A stretch of DNA of 42,951 bases from a virus. This document shows, one piece after another, positions 7,104 through 14,566 of this stretch; position 1 is the stretch's first letter, and the number at the start of each line of letters is the position of its first letter. The notes beneath the pieces were generated by a model that had not been told where the DNA came from, ran no database searches, and was given only the letters and a program-made list of their open reading frames with translations. The position numbers and the translations under genes were made by a program. Where the stretch lies: positions 1-42,951 of the IMG/VR virus record IMGVR_UViG_3300033148_007061; one strand, written 5' to 3'.

Positions 7104-8520
7104 TTTCCCCACCTCCAAATAATTTATTTTCTTCTTTTTCTGCTTTAAGGTCTTCGTTCTCTTTCATAATCCGCTCTATTTCACTTTTTTCCTTTTCTGC
7201 TTTTCTCTTTGCCTCTGTATCAATGTCTATCCCAGGCATCTTCTCAAGAAAAGCTTCATCAGATATCTTGCCTGCCATAGCTGCAGGTAAATATACTTTC
7301 TCAAGATGTTCCCAATGCTCTTTAGTAATAAGCGGTATCTCTACCCCTATTTTATCCGGATTCAGCTTCTTTGCAGCACTCATCCCTTGATTGACCTTTT
7401 CATTATATAAATTCATAGCCTTTCTTATCACTTCTTCATAAGCACCTTTCCAGGTCTTTCTTTCCTTTGTCGTCCCTGCATTTATCATCTCCATAAGGTT
7501 TTCAGCAGTAGCTCTGTTCGACATAAGATTCGGGAAGCCAAGATAATGGACAGGGATTCCAGTAGTCCCGCTTATTAGCTTGGCATTCGTTGTTATCTCA
7601 TTTTCAATCGACTCAACATTACTTGTATCCAGGGTAATAAAGCTTAATTTGAATGTGCCTGCTAATATCTTCTTTAGCTTAAAATTCTTATTGCTGAAAG
7701 CATTTAATGCTTCTTTTACCTCTTCTTCGGTTTCACATTCAGCGTATAGAATAGGGCCCCCGAATATCCGGTTTATCTCTCTCCAGTCCCTTAGGGCTTT
7801 ATCTAGATTCTCTATCTGCGTTAAGCATTTCATGACCTTTGGAGCTGCCTCGTTTGGCTTATAAATACGGCCTCCGAATTTCTTATAAACAAATTCCTTT
7901 TTCTCTAATACCTCTTCTTTTTCTTTATCTTTCGGCCTCCATTTAAGCCGCTGATAATCAAGGTAATCCTGAGGATTTGTCTCTACTGTATAATTTTTTT
8001 CAATCCAGCTTATATACCGGACGCTTACCATCCATCTTTCTTCTTCTTTTTCCGCATCCTTATCTTCTTCAAGTGCCAGTTTAAGTGCGATCTTCCCCTC
8101 TATTTCCGCTTCTTTTGCAAACTCCTGTGCTACTTCTTCATCAAGGTCATTATATTCTAAAAACCTCTCAGCCCATTCCAGTTCTTTGTTTGCACTTTTA
8201 TCCTTCTTTACAATGACCAAGCCTTCCCCTATCGTAAAAGCAGCTCTCAAATCTACTATAATCCCTGTCTGCAGGGAACCCCAGTCTGCTATACCTCTGT
8301 ATTTTTTATCGACTTCAGAGATAGCCGAGGCGTAAGACGTATAAGAATTCCCTTTATAAGCAGTTGCCTTTTCAGTGATAGATAATATATCGTCTTTAAT
8401 CAGGTGCTGGAGCTTGGTGACCTGATTCTCAAGTTTTGTTACCCGGCCTTTCTGTGAAGCCACTTTATATTTCATCATTTGCACGTTTGCTAAATTCCTA
8501 ATTGTATTTATTATTGCCAT
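7087..8520 (-). CDS. portal protein
   Basis: The 477-residue protein follows TerL directly (10-base overlap). It has portal-like order: an N-terminal coiled stretch, a clip/wing region with RYISWIEKNYTV, a stem-like FKLSFITLDTSNVESIENEI, then GTTGIPVHYLGFPNLMSNRA, a signature I associate with phage portals, and a long charged C-terminal helix. It would form the dodecameric DNA gate at the capsid vertex. Gene order between the large terminase and the protease supports the call. Confidence 0.85.
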   Translation of the reverse strand: MAIINTIRNLANVQMMKYKVASQKGRVTKLENQVTKLQHLIKDDILSITEKATAYKGNSYTSYASAISEVDKKYRGIADWGSLQTGIIVDLRAAFTIGEGLVIVKKDKSANKELEWAERFLEYNDLDEEVAQEFAKEAEIEGKIALKLALEEDKDAEKEEERWMVSVRYISWIEKNYTVETNPQDYLDYQRLKWRPKDKEKEEVLEKKEFVYKKFGGRIYKPNEAAPKVMKCLTQIENLDKALRDWREINRIFGGPILYAECETEEEVKEALNAFSNKNFKLKKILAGTFKLSFITLDTSNVESIENEITTNAKLISGTTGIPVHYLGFPNLMSNRATAENLMEMINAGTTKERKTWKGAYEEVIRKAMNLYNEKVNQGMSAAKKLNPDKIGVEIPLITKEHWEHLEKVYLPAAMAGKISDEAFLEKMPGIDIDTEAKRKAEKEKSEIERIMKENEDLKAEKEENKLFGGGESAISE

Positions 8521-9773
8521 ATGTCATCTACTCCTATATCAGGTATCCCGGCTCCGCTGTTCTTTTTTGTCCTAAGCCCCCAATTTGCCAAAGCCAGGGC
8601 TATGACACAATCATCATGGCTTCCTTCCGGAGCGTTATACCGGATAAGCCCAGACGAGGTCATCTCATATTCAAATATCTCAAGCTCATTTACCAAGACC
8701 GGGTTAATATCCACGCCGAATATCTTAATCTTACTTTGCTCAAAAGAGATCATAAGGTTCTGAATAAGCCGTTTTTTGCTCTCATTCGTAAAGTTATAAC
8801 CATTGACCTGGATGCCCTCTTTCCTGAGATCCTCGTAGATCGGATCCCCGACTCCAGTTGAATCCAGCCAGACTTTAGCATGGTATTTTTTGGCTATCTG
8901 TTTTATCCTGGTCTTTTGCACACTCCAGTCAATTTCATTGAACCTATCCATATAGACCTGGTTCCCATCATCATCCAGAACAATAATCACTGTATAATCT
9001 TGCAGACGGGCTAAATCCACACCCATATAATATGACTTATTGCTGTTATATTCCTGCGGTTTTGCCCCCTTGCACTTCTCAAGATTTCTGAATACAGTTG
9101 ATGAGTCCTCTAGGAAATCAGCATATATTTCCTGTTCCTGGATAGACTTTGGTATTTCATTGATAAGCTCCTGAAGGCTTTCTTCTGGCAGGAAAGGGTT
9201 ATCATATGAAGTGAAATGGAAATGACGCTGGTCTTCATTTGCCGGGTCTTTAGCCCTTGTGTATAACTCAAAAAATAGCCCTCTCCCTTTTGGAGTGCCG
9301 CCAATATAAAAGTCCGGATTATAATCCAGTGTCATAGGAAGTATGGAGTTTTTATAGATATATTCTTTTCTCAAGATAATCCCAGCCTCATTTAGGAATA
9401 TGAATTTATAGGCAAAGCCCTCAATAAGCTCAGGTCTGTCTGCTGACCGCATATCCATTTTATGCCCGCATATCTCAAGCTCCTTTTTCTGCTGACGCCA
9501 TTTCCAGTACTTCTGAGGGAGCTTGCTGAGAATCGGATAAAAATAACGCTCTATGTATTTATCAATATTGCTGTTTACGGTATCCACCCAGAGACCGGGA
9601 GACACTCCATCAAGCAAATATTCGATTGCTCTATTTGCAAATCCATGAGTAAGCCCGAACCGCCTTCCTTTAGCTATGACCTTTTTCTTTTCGTTTGATT
9701 CAAAAAATATCTTATGCTGATTAGGGTGATAGTATATGGGAAGGCTCAGCTCACCTCTTTCTTGTGTCTGCAT
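8511..9773 (-). CDS. terL: terminase large subunit
   Basis: The 420-residue protein carries an ATPase and a nuclease domain. The Walker A equivalent is KGRRFGLT (35-42), a variant with Leu where GKT/S enzymes have Lys and with the Lys moved to the front. The Walker B equivalent is FIFLNEA (124-130). The RNase H-like nuclease has GVDLARLQDYT (Asp253), VWLDSTGVGD (Asp304) and GSHDDC (Asp387/388). It packages DNA through the portal. The TAATG overlap with the small subunit couples them. Confidence 0.93.
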   Translation of the reverse strand: MQTQERGELSLPIYYHPNQHKIFFESNEKKKVIAKGRRFGLTHGFANRAIEYLLDGVSPGLWVDTVNSNIDKYIERYFYPILSKLPQKYWKWRQQKKELEICGHKMDMRSADRPELIEGFAYKFIFLNEAGIILRKEYIYKNSILPMTLDYNPDFYIGGTPKGRGLFFELYTRAKDPANEDQRHFHFTSYDNPFLPEESLQELINEIPKSIQEQEIYADFLEDSSTVFRNLEKCKGAKPQEYNSNKSYYMGVDLARLQDYTVIIVLDDDGNQVYMDRFNEIDWSVQKTRIKQIAKKYHAKVWLDSTGVGDPIYEDLRKEGIQVNGYNFTNESKKRLIQNLMISFEQSKIKIFGVDINPVLVNELEIFEYEMTSSGLIRYNAPEGSHDDCVIALALANWGLRTKKNSGAGIPDIGVDDIWQ

Positions 9774-10096
9774 TAATCCGGCCTCTTATCAGTTATTATG
9801 CGTTTTATGGTTAATGTCAAATCCCCTGCTACATTCGCATCAACGTTTTTAGGCAACATTGAAAAATACCAGCTGTAAACTTTTTCTCTATTACTGTTGC
9901 TTTTATTAGCCCATTTAACAAGCCCTTCGACTCCACCTAGTTTCTGGAATGTCTCCTCGATATTTTCCTTTATTGTCCTGGATATTCTGTTTTTAGCTCC
10001 TTTAGGCTTGCCAGGATTGCCTTTTTTGAATTTTGGACGTTTGTTAGGGATTTTTTTTACATAAGGACTTTGGGTATCTTTGTGATTTTTACTCAT
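9773..10096 (-). CDS. terminase small subunit-like (DUF5681 N-terminus)
   Basis: The 107-residue protein begins with a basic FKKGNPGKPKGAKNRISR segment, the hallmark of DUF5681 proteins that precede TerL in many phages. A helical part follows. Its stop overlaps the TerL start as TAATG, and its own start overlaps the previous gene. It probably recognises DNA for packaging. The helix-turn-helix expected in many small subunits is not obvious. Confidence 0.72.
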   Translation of the reverse strand: MSKNHKDTQSPYVKKIPNKRPKFKKGNPGKPKGAKNRISRTIKENIEETFQKLGGVEGLVKWANKSNSNREKVYSWYFSMLPKNVDANVAGDLTLTIKRIITDKRPD

Positions 10097-10274
10097 CTTT
10101 TATCTCCGCTATAGCCACGGCCACTTGGCTATCGGCCTTATGGAGTTCTGTTAATTTATTCTCTATTTCTTTTGTCGGCCTAAATCTCAATAAAAGCTCC
10201 ATTTCTAAATCACCTGATACAAGCGATTTTATGGTTCGCTTCTTTATTAAGGCAGTGAATGCAGTTTTATTCAT
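10089..10274 (-). CDS. hypothetical protein, 61 residues
   Basis: A small basic, then acidic helical protein (KKRTIKSLVSGDLE, then an amphipathic helix ending IAEIKDE). It overlaps both neighbours by a few bases, between the holin-like gene and TerS. I recognise no family. It could be a packaging accessory protein. Confidence 0.65.
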   Translation of the reverse strand: MNKTAFTALIKKRTIKSLVSGDLEMELLLRFRPTKEIENKLTELHKADSQVAVAIAEIKDE

Positions 10275-10576
10275 TTAACTTTCTCATACAGTTTATCCAG
10301 CTTGTCAAATATCCTCTTATGGTCATCCTTATTGTCTCTTTTCATGCCATTTATTGTATTACAAACTGCATCTATGGCTTGCTTGTTTAAGAGGCTTCGA
10401 GTTCTATTTTCCATAATCATGTGATAATGGTTCTTATTATTGCTGTTTCCTTTTCCGTTATTTCTCTTCTTTGAAATAAAGGCCATAGCCTTATCTAGAG
10501 CCACAAATGCCACTGTTATCCCCATGCCAATATATAAATAAACCTGCCCTCCTGCCTGTGTTATCTGCTCTTCCAT
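10271..10576 (-). CDS. holin-like or XhlA-like membrane protein
   Basis: The 101 residues start with one transmembrane helix (VYLYIGMGITVAFVALDKAM, residues about 12-31). A short basic Asn/Lys-rich linker and a soluble C-terminal helix with KRDNKDDHKRIFDKLDKLYE follow. One N-terminal helix plus a charged coiled tail fits haemolysin XhlA-like or class III-like holins. It lies next to a lipoprotein and an NlpC/P60 gene, so a lysis role is likely. A structural or inner-membrane accessory role is possible. Confidence 0.5.
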   Translation of the reverse strand: MEEQITQAGGQVYLYIGMGITVAFVALDKAMAFISKKRNNGKGNSNNKNHYHMIMENRTRSLLNKQAIDAVCNTINGMKRDNKDDHKRIFDKLDKLYEKVK

Positions 10577-10819
10577 TTATTTTAGCCCCCTTCTTAATCT
10601 CCTTACTTCAAGCTGTAATTCTTTTACATATTTCAGAAATTCGGGATTAACAATAAAATTCCCATCTTCTGTTATCCCTAATGGATTTGCTTTTATTATC
10701 GCAGGCGGGTTCAAGACATCATAACCTGCGTCCGGATTGATGTACCCTATACTTGCACATGACCAGGAAAGAATGAGGATGCTGAATATTATGAGTCCGG
10801 TTAATGTGCGTTTTTTCAT
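10577..10819 (-). CDS. small lipoprotein, possible outer-membrane spanin-like protein
   Basis: I start at the ATG at 10819, which overlaps the upstream stop as ATGA, giving 80 residues. An earlier ATG at 10834 would add five residues. The N-terminus is MKKRTLTGLIIFSILILSWS followed by Cys21, a signal peptide with a lipobox-like end. The mature part is Pro/Asn-rich and finishes with a basic helix (KELQLEVRRLRRGLK). In the lysis cluster this fits an Rz1-like lipoprotein or a small surface lipoprotein. If an Rz1-like role is right, the host is diderm. Confidence 0.55.
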   Translation of the reverse strand: MKKRTLTGLIIFSILILSWSCASIGYINPDAGYDVLNPPAIIKANPLGITEDGNFIVNPEFLKYVKELQLEVRRLRRGLK

Positions 10820-11016
10820 TTTTCCCACAGCCATTTTTTTACTTTTTTAATAGCCTTTTCCTGGGCTTCTTTTGTCTCTGCTTTCAAAGCCTTTGCTACA
10901 GCCTTTTTAATTCCCTTTCGCTGGCGGTTATCCCCTATGACATATACCCAGTCCTCTATTTGTTCTTTCAGGTCGAATATCCGATTCAGCAGTGTTATTA
11001 TTTCTTCAAAGTTCAT
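10816..11016 (-). CDS. hypothetical helical protein in lysis cluster
   Basis: The 66 residues form two amphipathic helices. The second is Ala/Lys-rich (GIKKAVAKALKAETKEAQEKA) and ends KKWLWEK. ATGA overlaps couple it to the endolysin before and the lipoprotein after. It has no membrane segment and I recognise no family. Confidence 0.65.
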   Translation of the reverse strand: MNFEEIITLLNRIFDLKEQIEDWVYVIGDNRQRKGIKKAVAKALKAETKEAQEKAIKKVKKWLWEK

Positions 11017-11486
11017 TCTTCAATACTCCTGAAAGGGTCAGTATAAATGACCTTAAAACCTTGCCTTCTCTCTATTTCCTGTTTGAGAGAGTCCTTTTTG
11101 ATATATGCGTTTTGCTCTATAGCCTCTCTTAGTGATGTGATTCCTCTTCCCCCTCCTGAGGCATGGATAATAAACTCACTATCCACACACATTGCTACAT
11201 GTTTAGCCTTTAATTCCAGAGGATGGATGAAAAAGACAAGACAGCCGGCATAGGGTCTCTCTACTGTATATTGGGAATATTTTCTTCTCAGCCCTTCGGC
11301 TGTATAATCAGAGAACCGTTTTATAAGCCCATGAGCTTGGAGTACTTCCACTATCATTCCAGAACAATCAAATCCTTCTAGTGGATTTTGACCGCCCCAG
11401 AAATACGGAAGCCCAAGCCAGCGTTTAAGATAATCCACAGCCTCGGCTCGGATATATTCCTGCCTGATTAGAGAATTATTTGCCAT
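11013..11486 (-). CDS. NlpC/P60-type peptidoglycan peptidase (endolysin candidate)
   Basis: The 157-residue protein begins at the ATG at 11486. An adjacent GTG at 11489 is an alternative. It has the NlpC/P60 pattern: LGLPYFWGGQNPLEGFDCSG with catalytic Cys41, KHVAMC with His96 and FIIHASG with His108. It would cut peptide cross-links in the cell wall at lysis. There is no signal peptide, so a holin must release it. It neighbours a holin-like gene and a lipoprotein. A virion-associated role is less likely because it lies outside the tail module. Confidence 0.83.
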   Translation of the reverse strand: MANNSLIRQEYIRAEAVDYLKRWLGLPYFWGGQNPLEGFDCSGMIVEVLQAHGLIKRFSDYTAEGLRRKYSQYTVERPYAGCLVFFIHPLELKAKHVAMCVDSEFIIHASGGGRGITSLREAIEQNAYIKKDSLKQEIERRQGFKVIYTDPFRSIEE

Positions 11487-11581
11487 CACCTATAAAAATA
11501 GGGATAAATAATAATAAATGCAAATATTTTTTAAAGGAAGGTTTGTTTTTTGGAAGGGTTTATATGGGGAATTTTAAATAT

Positions 11582-11968
11582 TTATTTTTTTCTTGCCTGG
11601 GTATAACATGCTCTAGAATGATATTTCCTATGACTCTGGGAAGGAAGCACATAGAATATTTTCCCGCAGAACTCACACCGCTTTCTTACCCTTGTTGCTG
11701 ACTTTCTGCCTTTTTTATGAGGCACATTCTTTTTTGACATCTCCTGCATATAGGTGTTTCTGTTTCTCTCTATGTAAATTTTATGGATTTGAGCATCGCA
11801 GAATCCGCAGGCGTTTATTTTCCTGCACTCCTTGACTCTGCGATATGCTTCTTTTTTCGTAATAGGTAACCACCTTGCCGAACCCCACTCACCCCAGACA
11901 TATAAAGACCGGATGTCCATTTCATTATCAGATGAGCATGTTATAACATAACAGTTTATCTTTGCCAT
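11582..11968 (-). CDS. zinc-finger protein with CxxC treble-clef-like C-terminus
   Basis: The 128 residues include an N-terminal part with MDIRSLYVWGEWGSARWLP and CRKINACGFC, and a C-terminal finger CEFCGKIF then YHSRACYTQARKK. That finger resembles those of the GIY-YIG protein at 23176-23868 and the mini-protein at 23878-24066. It is probably nucleic-acid binding. The gene starts after an AGGAGAATAA site that directly follows a CNNGG repeat array. After it, about 90 bases of AT-rich sequence lead to the endolysin, with no clear signal. Confidence 0.65.
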   Translation of the reverse strand: MAKINCYVITCSSDNEMDIRSLYVWGEWGSARWLPITKKEAYRRVKECRKINACGFCDAQIHKIYIERNRNTYMQEMSKKNVPHKKGRKSATRVRKRCEFCGKIFYVLPSQSHRKYHSRACYTQARKK

Positions 11969-11994
11969 TTATTCTCCTTTCAGTTTAAATTTTC

Positions 11995-12049
11995 CCGTGC
12001 CTTGTCATGCCCTGCCTCGCCAAGCCAAGCCTCGCCTCGCCTGACCGTG
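11995..12049 (-). repeat. degenerate CNNGG pentamer array, 11 units
   Basis: Eleven back-to-back pentamers read CNNGG on the coding strand, with C1, G4 and G5 nearly fixed and the middle two bases free. The array ends about 27 bases before the ATG of the gene at 11968, just upstream of its ribosome site, so it is in the mRNA leader. GG every three bases could allow a two-layer RNA G-quadruplex. It has the same phase and orientation as the array at 12659-12723. Confidence 0.85.
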
Positions 12050-12054
12050 CCTTT

Positions 12055-12639
12055 TTATATCTTCACTTCAAATAAGCCAAAATTACCTGTCTTCTCTTTT
12101 CTAAAAGCACCCACTCCAATATGGAATCCAGCCCAGTTGAGAATATTAACAATCTGCTCTGCTGATAATTGCTCTTTATTATATTCAATTTCAACATCTA
12201 CTGACCAATCATAAAAAGCATTCCGCATTATCTTCCTTGGAGAACGATTAATCCCTGAATTTTTTCCCATATGAGTCTCCACTTTTTCTTTTGAATATTT
12301 AAGTGGCAATATCTCATCTTTTATTAAAACGCCCTCTCTAACTATTCTCATGCCACCATCTTTTTTCTCAATCAAATAGCTTGAAGCTCGAACCATCGCC
12401 TGAAAAATCGCCCTTGATGGAATCCCCTTTTTCCCGTCTTCTGTGTAATAATATTTAGCTTTGACTTTCTCTTCTTCAGGAATATCATCTTTTTTGTAAG
12501 TTTGATGGGATTTTAATTTGTTATATCTCTCAGCAACTTCACTGGACGCTGGTTCAGGCATATATGGAGTTTTGCCTTTGATTGTTAATTTTAAAACTTC
12601 CGTCTGGATTGGTTTTAAGTTAATGCTTCTTGTTTTCAT
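12055..12639 (-). CDS. conserved phage hypothetical protein (GxGxxRxEKxGxFGxFEV family)
   Basis: The 194-residue protein belongs to a family I recall from many phages, defined by a C-terminal block. Here that block is VNILNWAGFHIGVGAFRKEK followed by GNFGLFEVKI. A central IPSRAIFQAMVRASSYL helix precedes a beta-rich part. The function is unknown to me. The Gly-rich turn and beta-alpha layout loosely recall RAMP-like folds, but I would not claim that. An AGGAGAAACAA site precedes the ATG, immediately after a 13-unit CNNGG array. A second array follows the gene. Confidence 0.75.
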   Translation of the reverse strand: MKTRSINLKPIQTEVLKLTIKGKTPYMPEPASSEVAERYNKLKSHQTYKKDDIPEEEKVKAKYYYTEDGKKGIPSRAIFQAMVRASSYLIEKKDGGMRIVREGVLIKDEILPLKYSKEKVETHMGKNSGINRSPRKIMRNAFYDWSVDVEIEYNKEQLSAEQIVNILNWAGFHIGVGAFRKEKTGNFGLFEVKI

Positions 12640-12658
12640 TTGTTTCTCCTTTTAATTT

Positions 12659-12723
12659 CCTTGCCTTGCTTTGCCTTGCCCAGCCAAGCCACGCCACCCC
12701 ATGCCATGTCACGCCCAGCCACG
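12659..12723 (-). repeat. degenerate CNNGG pentamer array, 13 units
   Basis: Thirteen contiguous five-base units on the coding strand, such as CGTGG, CTGGG, CATGG, CTTGG and CAAGG, fill the gap between the gene at 12737 and the ribosome site of the gene at 12639. The last four units drift to CAAGG or CAAAG. It is not a clean microsatellite and has no spacer structure, so it is not CRISPR. Its function is unknown. It lies in the leader mRNA. Confidence 0.87.
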
Positions 12724-12736
12724 TAAGGCACATTTC

Positions 12737-13198
12737 TTATGCATGATTCTTTTTTAAACCATCACCTATTTTCTTAATAGCCTCAAAAACAGGCTCAAAT
12801 TCTTTATAATCCTCATACTTGGATTTCCAATATAAAAGCTGATTATAAGCTGATTCTACTACTTGCATCCTCAAGGAATCATCTTTTAAAATCTCATCTC
12901 TTAATTTGTATTCTCTTTGTCCCTTACCGTCTTTGATTTCTATACGAACATTTTCAAAAGCATAATATTCTTTGTCTTCGACAATAACTTTTACCTCATT
13001 GATAATCACCCTTGCCTGTTGAAGCCTCCATAAATAAGCAGCTTCTTTGTCATCCCATTTGAATAACGAATGCAAAGGATTGCTTTTCTTTTTTGCCTCT
13101 TTTAATAAATTCTCAGCGGTCAAGCCTTTTTCCTTGTGTATCCTAAAAATTTCATCAATGACTTTTTTAGAATACTTTTTCGTAGTTTTATATTCCAT
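12737..13198 (-). CDS. conserved phage hypothetical protein, 153 residues
   Basis: This is an alpha-helical, charged protein with a short HTH-like N-terminus (KKVIDEIFRIHKEKGLTAEN). A middle segment, HSLFKWDDKEAAYLWRLQQA, is typical of a phage family often found beside the protein at 12055-12639. It has an excellent AAGGAGGTATAA ribosome site. No catalytic residues are evident. I recognise the family by pattern but not its role. Confidence 0.75.
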   Translation of the reverse strand: MEYKTTKKYSKKVIDEIFRIHKEKGLTAENLLKEAKKKSNPLHSLFKWDDKEAAYLWRLQQARVIINEVKVIVEDKEYYAFENVRIEIKDGKGQREYKLRDEILKDDSLRMQVVESAYNQLLYWKSKYEDYKEFEPVFEAIKKIGDGLKKNHA

Positions 13199-13218
13199 TT
13201 ATACCTCCTTAAAATCAC

Positions 13219-13314
13219 TCACAAATTCCTTTTAATCTTCATAATCCCGATAGCCACAAATGTCCCGATGATGATAGCAAAAGCCAAAAAGAAGAATACT
13301 TTTATCCAAATCAT
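13219..13314 (-). CDS. tiny single-pass membrane protein (31 residues)
   Basis: The ATG overlaps the stop of the preceding 30-residue gene (ATGA), with CAGGAGGGACAA upstream. Nearly the whole chain is one hydrophobic helix (IKVFFFLAFAIIIGTFVAIG), followed by a basic end, MKIKRNL. With its partner it may be part of a holin or pinholin-type system or a membrane toxin. Confidence 0.6.
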   Translation of the reverse strand: MIWIKVFFFLAFAIIIGTFVAIGIMKIKRNL

Positions 13315-13403
13315 TTGTCCCTCCTGTGAGCATTCCAAAGAAACAAAACTGCCCATAAGTATCCGGCTATAAGGCCAAGTATTACAAACAGTTTCGTCTT
13401 CAT
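13311..13403 (-). CDS. tiny single-pass membrane protein (30 residues)
   Basis: ATG AAG ACG starts a 30-residue chain with one helix (KLFVILGLIAGYLWAVLFLW) and a basic tail, NAHRRDK. It is translationally coupled to the next tiny membrane protein through ATGA. It lies just downstream of the holin-like gene at 13443-13808. The ribosome site is loose (G-rich stretch upstream). Confidence 0.55.
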   Translation of the reverse strand: MKTKLFVILGLIAGYLWAVLFLWNAHRRDK

Positions 13404-13442
13404 TTTAATCAGCCCGCCCCTATCCCTTTAGCCCAAAATAAA

Positions 13443-13808
13443 CTAGGTTCTTTTTCTGGGGAATAAATAAATCCCATTAGCAGCAAGCGTAACAAGTACT
13501 GTATAAACCAAGAATTTCCACAAAACAAACCCAGCAGGAATAAGATAGATCAGGACTGCAGCTGCACTTACTACTACTGAAATTGCAATAACTGCAACTC
13601 CTTGAGCTTTTAGCCATCGCTTAATAACACTAACAAGGGCAGTAACGCTGAGGCCACCAATACCAGCTAGAAAAATCGCTTCACTTGATGCCAAAATCGC
13701 AGGGACATCGATTTCTACGTCTGCTGTTGCAGTAACAGCAATAAGCGGGGTAACAAATGCCATGAAGAAAAAAACACCTGCCATGATAAGTAAATTCTTT
13801 TTTCTCAT
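13443..13808 (-). CDS. holin-like membrane protein with 3-4 helices
   Basis: The 121 residues have an N-terminal hydrophobic helix (LLIMAGVFFFMAFVTPLIAV), possibly a signal anchor. After a short acidic loop come AIFLAGIGGLSVTALVSVI, a basic KRWLKAQG loop and two more helices ending before FPRKRT. Such a compact multi-pass protein fits a phage holin. It lies about 2 kb upstream of the NlpC/P60 gene on the same strand. An AAAGGAGATAAAA site precedes the ATG. Confidence 0.6.
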   Translation of the reverse strand: MRKKNLLIMAGVFFFMAFVTPLIAVTATADVEIDVPAILASSEAIFLAGIGGLSVTALVSVIKRWLKAQGVAVIAISVVVSAAAVLIYLIPAGFVLWKFLVYTVLVTLAANGIYLFPRKRT

Positions 13809-13810
13809 TT

Positions 13811-14206
13811 TTATCTCCTTTCGTTAAATTGATTATTCTCAAGCCCAAAGTCTTCTAAAGTATAGACCTTGACTCTGGGACGCCAAATCTTTAGTTTCCC
13901 TTTTCTAGGATGTTTTTTTACCTTACGCCAGCCGATAAGTATCAATGTAGCCCCAACTTTTAACCATAATTTGGATACAGGATTAGCTAAAATATTTCTA
14001 TCATGTTCAGCAAAATTAGAACCACAAGACTGGACTCCAATAATTTTATTTTCTCCAATAGCTATAATATCTAGCAAACCCATAAAGTCTTTCCTAAACC
14101 CACCGCCAGGATGTTTTGGGTTTGGTATCCATCGTTCAACGATATCACATTTATAATCTTTTTCTTTTAAATATTTAAGAGTCCTTTGGGTGTTTGAGAG
14201 GCTCAT
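13811..14206 (-). CDS. PD-(D/E)XK-like nuclease
   Basis: The 131-residue protein has the pattern of small phage PD-(D/E)XK proteins. Asp lies in a GLLDIIAIG strand, then KIIGVQSCGSNFAEHDRNIL, where GVQSC replaces the usual (D/E)XK strand by Gln, a variant I recall in VRR-NUC or resolvase-like phage proteins. A strand ending LILIGWRKV and a basic PRKGKLKIWRPR region follow. It could process replication or recombination intermediates. The ribosome site is AAAGGAGCTAAGAAC. Confidence 0.62.
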   Translation of the reverse strand: MSLSNTQRTLKYLKEKDYKCDIVERWIPNPKHPGGGFRKDFMGLLDIIAIGENKIIGVQSCGSNFAEHDRNILANPVSKLWLKVGATLILIGWRKVKKHPRKGKLKIWRPRVKVYTLEDFGLENNQFNERR

Positions 14207-14235
14207 GTTCTTAGCTCCTTTGTTTGTTTATAAAA

Positions 14236-14565
14236 TCATTCGGCCATCTCATAAAACAGCTCCATCTGGCTTTCCCCATCCATAAGCTCTGTATGAGCAT
14301 CGCTGACCATCCGCCACCTCTCAAATAAAGGGATAGCCTTCTTTTTCAGATATTCCCGGTATTCTAAAACCTCACTTTTCCGGATAGGCCAGAAGCCTCC
14401 CCTTTCACAGGTTACGATAGGAAGCTCGCTGTAAATGTCCCTAAACTTCCTATCCGATAGCTCTGGGATCTCACCAGCATATCTCAATAAAAAAGCATCC
14501 CTGGGTATAGCATTCTCTTTCCCTCTATGGTGTTTCTGATACAGCTCAAGAATGCTTTGTTTCAT
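14236..14565 (-). CDS. hypothetical protein with a QMELF beta-clamp-type tail
   Basis: The 109 residues look like a small winged-helix protein (PRDAFLLRYAGEIPELSDRK, then a YSELPIVTCERGGFWPIRKS hairpin). A helix follows, and then ESQMELF near the C-terminus. QMELF fits the bacterial sliding-clamp binding consensus QxxLF. Together this suggests a DNA-binding factor tethered to the host clamp, such as a replication or loading accessory protein. The family itself is not one I can name. Confidence 0.6.
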   Translation of the reverse strand: MKQSILELYQKHHRGKENAIPRDAFLLRYAGEIPELSDRKFRDIYSELPIVTCERGGFWPIRKSEVLEYREYLKKKAIPLFERWRMVSDAHTELMDGESQMELFYEMAE

Positions 14566-14566
14566 T

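Noticed and set aside
9813-9836. TTGACA-like promoter inside the small terminase gene
   Set aside because: No acceptable -10 box at 16-18 bases; it is coding sequence.
11995-12723. Possible CRISPR array
   Set aside because: The units are contiguous five-base motifs with no spacers and no cas genes.
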